NCBI GenBank assembly: GCA_016786745.1
Contig: JAEUVS010000042.1
Location: forward strand, 1-64,000
Reading direction: 5' to 3'
Length of the DNA stretch: 64,000 bases
From: Chitinophagaceae bacterium
Lineage (GTDB): Bacteria > Bacteroidota > Bacteroidia > Chitinophagales > Chitinophagaceae
Position 1 is the first letter of the stretch. Every line of letters begins with the position of its first letter. The notes below the pieces were generated by a model. The model was not told the origin of the DNA. It ran no database searches and saw only the letters and a program-made list of their open reading frames with translations. Both the position numbers and the translations under genes were made by a program. Shown piece by piece: positions 61,988-64,000 of the stretch.

Positions 61988-62685
61988 TAACCGAAGCAAT
62001 CATTCTTGCCGGGGGACTCGGCACACGATTGCGGGACACAGTGCCCGGCCTTCCTAAATCGATGGCGCCGGTGGCCGGACAACCTTTTTTAAAGTACGTG
62101 ATTGCTTATTACAGGAAGCAGGGCATTGAAAAGTTTATATTTTCCCTCGGTTACAAGCATAAAGTGATTGAAGATTTTCTTTTGAAAGAATGCAGCGATC
62201 TTGACTACAGCAGCGTAATTGAAGAAGAACCGCTGGGTACCGGTGGGGCTATTTATAAAGCTGTCAACGAAGTAACCTCATCAAATGTGCTAGTATTGAA
62301 TGGTGACACGTTTTTTCAAATTGACCTGGAAAGACTTTCGGCCTTTCATGTTTCAAATAAATCCGACTGCACCCTTTGCCTGAAAGAAATGAACAACACC
62401 GACCGCTATGGAATTGTTGAAATATCGGCGGACGCCAGGATTCAGTCGTTTAAGGAAAAGCGTTTTTACGAAACCGCTCTGATTAACGGCGGCGTATATG
62501 CGCTGAATGCTGACAACTTTTTGAAAGAGAAGTTTCCACAAAAATTTTCATTTGAAAACGACTATTTTGAGAAACTTTACCGTGAAAGAAGAATGTTTGG
62601 AATTGTGCAGGACGGCTATTTTATTGACATTGGAATCCCCGAAGATTACAAAAAGGCGCAACAGGATTTTAAATCGTTTGCATAA
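61984..62685 (+). CDS. hddC: D-glycero-D-manno-heptose 1-phosphate guanylyltransferase
   Basis: A 233-residue nucleotidyltransferase: EAIILAGGLGTRLRDTVPGLPKSMAPVAGQPFLKYVI, EEEPLGTGGAI and LVLNGDTFFQIDL are the pyrophosphorylase motifs, and FIDIGIPEDYKKAQ is the usual end. In the context of hddA, gmhA and gmhB this is HddC, which makes GDP-D-glycero-alpha-D-manno-heptose, rather than a mannose or glucose enzyme. Start overlaps gmhA by 4 bases; end shares a base with gmhB. Confidence 0.9.
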   Translation: MITEAIILAGGLGTRLRDTVPGLPKSMAPVAGQPFLKYVIAYYRKQGIEKFIFSLGYKHKVIEDFLLKECSDLDYSSVIEEEPLGTGGAIYKAVNEVTSSNVLVLNGDTFFQIDLERLSAFHVSNKSDCTLCLKEMNNTDRYGIVEISADARIQSFKEKRFYETALINGGVYALNADNFLKEKFPQKFSFENDYFEKLYRERRMFGIVQDGYFIDIGIPEDYKKAQQDFKSFA

Positions 62686-63236
62686 TGCTCGATCTGTCGA
62701 AAATAAATAAAGAATGGTCGCTGTTTCTCGATCGTGATGGTGTAATTAACCGCGACAGGTCGCCCTACACGTTACGCATAAGCGAATTTGAGTTTTATGA
62801 AGGCGTGCTTGAATCCATCAAAAAATTCAACTCGATCTTCGGTCATATTTTCGTAGTTACTAACCAGCGTGGTGTTGGAAAAAAACTGATGTCCGAAAAC
62901 GACCTGCTCGCAATTCATGAACTGATGGTCACCAGTGTGAAAGACGCCGGTGGAAGAATAGATAAGATCTACTACTGTACGTCAATCGACGACACTCATC
63001 CCGACAGGAAGCCAAACCCGGGAATGGCCCTTCGTGCAATGAAGGAACATCCCGCCGTTCAAAAGCATCTTTCTATTATGGTGGGAAACAGTATGAGCGA
63101 TATGGAGTTTGGCAAAAGCGCCGGTATATACACGGTACTCCTCACCACTACGGATGTACGCGTAACACTGCCCCACCCTTTGGTTGACCTTCAATACGAC
63201 AGCCTTGCTGAATTTGCGGCAGATCTACCTACCTGA
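62685..63236 (+). CDS. gmhB: D-glycero-D-manno-heptose 1,7-bisphosphate 7-phosphatase (HAD)
   Basis: A 183-residue HAD phosphatase: FLDRDGVINRDRSPYTL, FVVTNQRGVGKKLM, YYCTSIDDTHPDRKPNPGMALRA and MVGNSMSDMEFGKSAG cover the four HAD motifs. It removes the 7-phosphate to leave heptose 1-phosphate for hddC. The zinc-binding loop of E. coli GmhB (four Cys/His) is degenerate here: one Cys and one His remain, so it may be a zinc-free form. Last gene of the operon; overlaps the convergent SRPBCC gene by 8 bases. Confidence 0.87.
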   Translation: MLDLSKINKEWSLFLDRDGVINRDRSPYTLRISEFEFYEGVLESIKKFNSIFGHIFVVTNQRGVGKKLMSENDLLAIHELMVTSVKDAGGRIDKIYYCTSIDDTHPDRKPNPGMALRAMKEHPAVQKHLSIMVGNSMSDMEFGKSAGIYTVLLTTTDVRVTLPHPLVDLQYDSLAEFAADLPT

Positions 63237-63969
63237 ATCCACCAACCGCTTCGGCATTCAGGAATTCGATGTATTGCTTGAAATTAAGCACATCTTTCTT
63301 GATCACCTTTCTAAACACCGGGTTGATAAGTCTTGCAACGCCACTTCCGATATTACCGGCCGGCGGACGGTAGATAATGGTTACTCTTACCTCAGTGCCT
63401 TTATGTCCCAACGCATCCCTGAATTCAATTTTGCCCGCGTTGTCGATTGTAGAACCCGGCAGCGATCTCCAGGATAATAATGAGCCTGGTTCATCTTTTA
63501 CGACCTCCGCATCCCAGCTGATGGAAACCGGGTTGCCTTCCGGAATTTTAGCTTCCCAGTGCGATCGCGTGTTGCTTGTTTCGGTAACGCTGGTCAGGTG
63601 TTTCATAAACCGTGGTAAGGTGGAGAGGTTGCGCCACGCGGCATACACTTCGTTGCGCGGCCTGTTTACCACGAACGTAGTCCGCACATTCACGGAAGTG
63701 TTTTTGGTGCCGTCGATATTTAATGCGGAGTATACAGGACAATTACCCGCCGCTCCGCGTAGTACCAGGCCCGCTCCCACTCCCGATCTTAAAATTGCCC
63801 TGACAGGCGTTCGCTTGAAATTTTTAATCGCGCTATATATTAAAAGAGCTCCTATACCTATGGAAAGTCCCCGTTCGAAATTGCTCACATTCTGAACAAC
63901 GCCTTCGCTGCTGTTCTCGTAGCCATATTCTTCGCCGGAACCTTCGAATGAACTGTAGCTTCTATCCAT
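63229..63969 (-). CDS. Membrane-anchored SRPBCC protein with DUF2892-like N-terminus
   Basis: A 246-residue protein. Residues of about 30-80 hold two hydrophobic segments in the YgaP/DUF2892 style (NFERGLSIGIGALLIYSAIKN, AILRSGVGAGLVLRGAAGNCPVYSAL). From about 95 an SRPBCC (cyclase/dehydrase) domain follows (VRTTFVVNRPRNEVYAAWRNLSTLPRFMKHLTSVTE). Such fusions are widespread and often stress linked; no enzyme motif. The gene starts 31 bases from the right edge, so its promoter lies outside or at the edge of the window. Confidence 0.82.
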   Translation of the reverse strand: MDRSYSSFEGSGEEYGYENSSEGVVQNVSNFERGLSIGIGALLIYSAIKNFKRTPVRAILRSGVGAGLVLRGAAGNCPVYSALNIDGTKNTSVNVRTTFVVNRPRNEVYAAWRNLSTLPRFMKHLTSVTETSNTRSHWEAKIPEGNPVSISWDAEVVKDEPGSLLSWRSLPGSTIDNAGKIEFRDALGHKGTEVRVTIIYRPPAGNIGSGVARLINPVFRKVIKKDVLNFKQYIEFLNAEAVGGFR

Positions 63970-64000
63970 ACCTGTTGTTTTAGAGAAGGTATACTAAAAT

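Noticed and set aside
1..64000. tRNA, rRNA, CRISPR, insertion sequences and prophage genes
   Set aside because: None recognised on either strand when reading the intergenic gaps and coding frames; small structured RNAs could be missed without a covariance search.

Overview
The window is chromosomal DNA from a Bacteroidota, most like a Chitinophagaceae soil or sediment bacterium. Supporting signs are a SusC/SusD pair, a type B T9SS sorting domain, many short lipoproteins with a lipobox Cys, -7 boxes of the form TAnnTTTG, frequent TTG-adjacent starts, and families nearly confined to this phylum (DUF5690, DUF4199, DUF6526, DUF2652, DUF6786). I saw no tRNA, rRNA, CRISPR array, insertion sequence or prophage gene. 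Family names come from recognition of sequence, not from database searches.

Layout. 1-4.5 kb: the N-terminal part of a DUF6807/dehydrogenase fusion running off the left edge, then two secreted propeller/PKD lipoproteins. 4.6-10.5 kb: a FAD desaturase-like enzyme overlapping an iron alcohol dehydrogenase; on the other strand a Gfo/Idh/MocA oxidoreductase, a PVC-type dehydrogenase and a HiPIP. 10.7 kb: an ECF sigma factor. 11.2-20.9 kb: one long minus-strand operon, susC-susD-phosphatase/phosphodiesterase-PhnZ-like HD oxygenase-phosphonatase-like HAD-DUF5690 transporter-FAD oxidase. This reads as an outer-membrane-to-cytoplasm organophosphonate utilisation locus and is the most notable system in the window. 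21-25 kb: small stand-alone genes (VOC, ankyrin, T9SS cargo, SRPBCC, SDR). 25.3-29.1 kb: a planctomycete-type cytochrome/DUF1501 pair. 29.2-36.8 kb: phosphoesterase, left-handed beta-helix transferase carrying an in-frame REP-like insertion, lipoprotein, DUF2652 protein, DUF6807-GH140 fusion, amino-sugar-phosphate deaminase and sugar permease. 36.7-41.6 kb: Rieske oxygenase, TIM-barrel sugar isomerase, DUF6786 lipoprotein, OmpA-type protein. 41.6-44.3 kb: thrS-infC. 44.4-56.5 kb: a secreted protein, TonB receptor with DUF3347 partner, ABC-F, patatin/BamA protein, CmoA-like and ICMT-like methyltransferases, and an MbnP/copper-type outer membrane pair. 56.5-63.2 kb: a tightly overlapping operon from a dihydroorotase-like gene through two glycosyltransferases to a complete GDP-D-glycero-D-manno-heptose set (gmhA, hddA, gmhB, hddC). 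63.2 kb: a membrane/SRPBCC protein.

In the phosphonate locus, SusCD would import a phosphonate-containing molecule, the exported alkaline-phosphatase-fold enzyme would trim it, the DUF5690 permease would move the product inward, and the FAD oxidase, the HAD hydrolase and the HD diiron enzyme would break it down to phosphate. In the last operon the four sugar enzymes make an activated heptose and the two glycosyltransferases would use it for a surface glycan.
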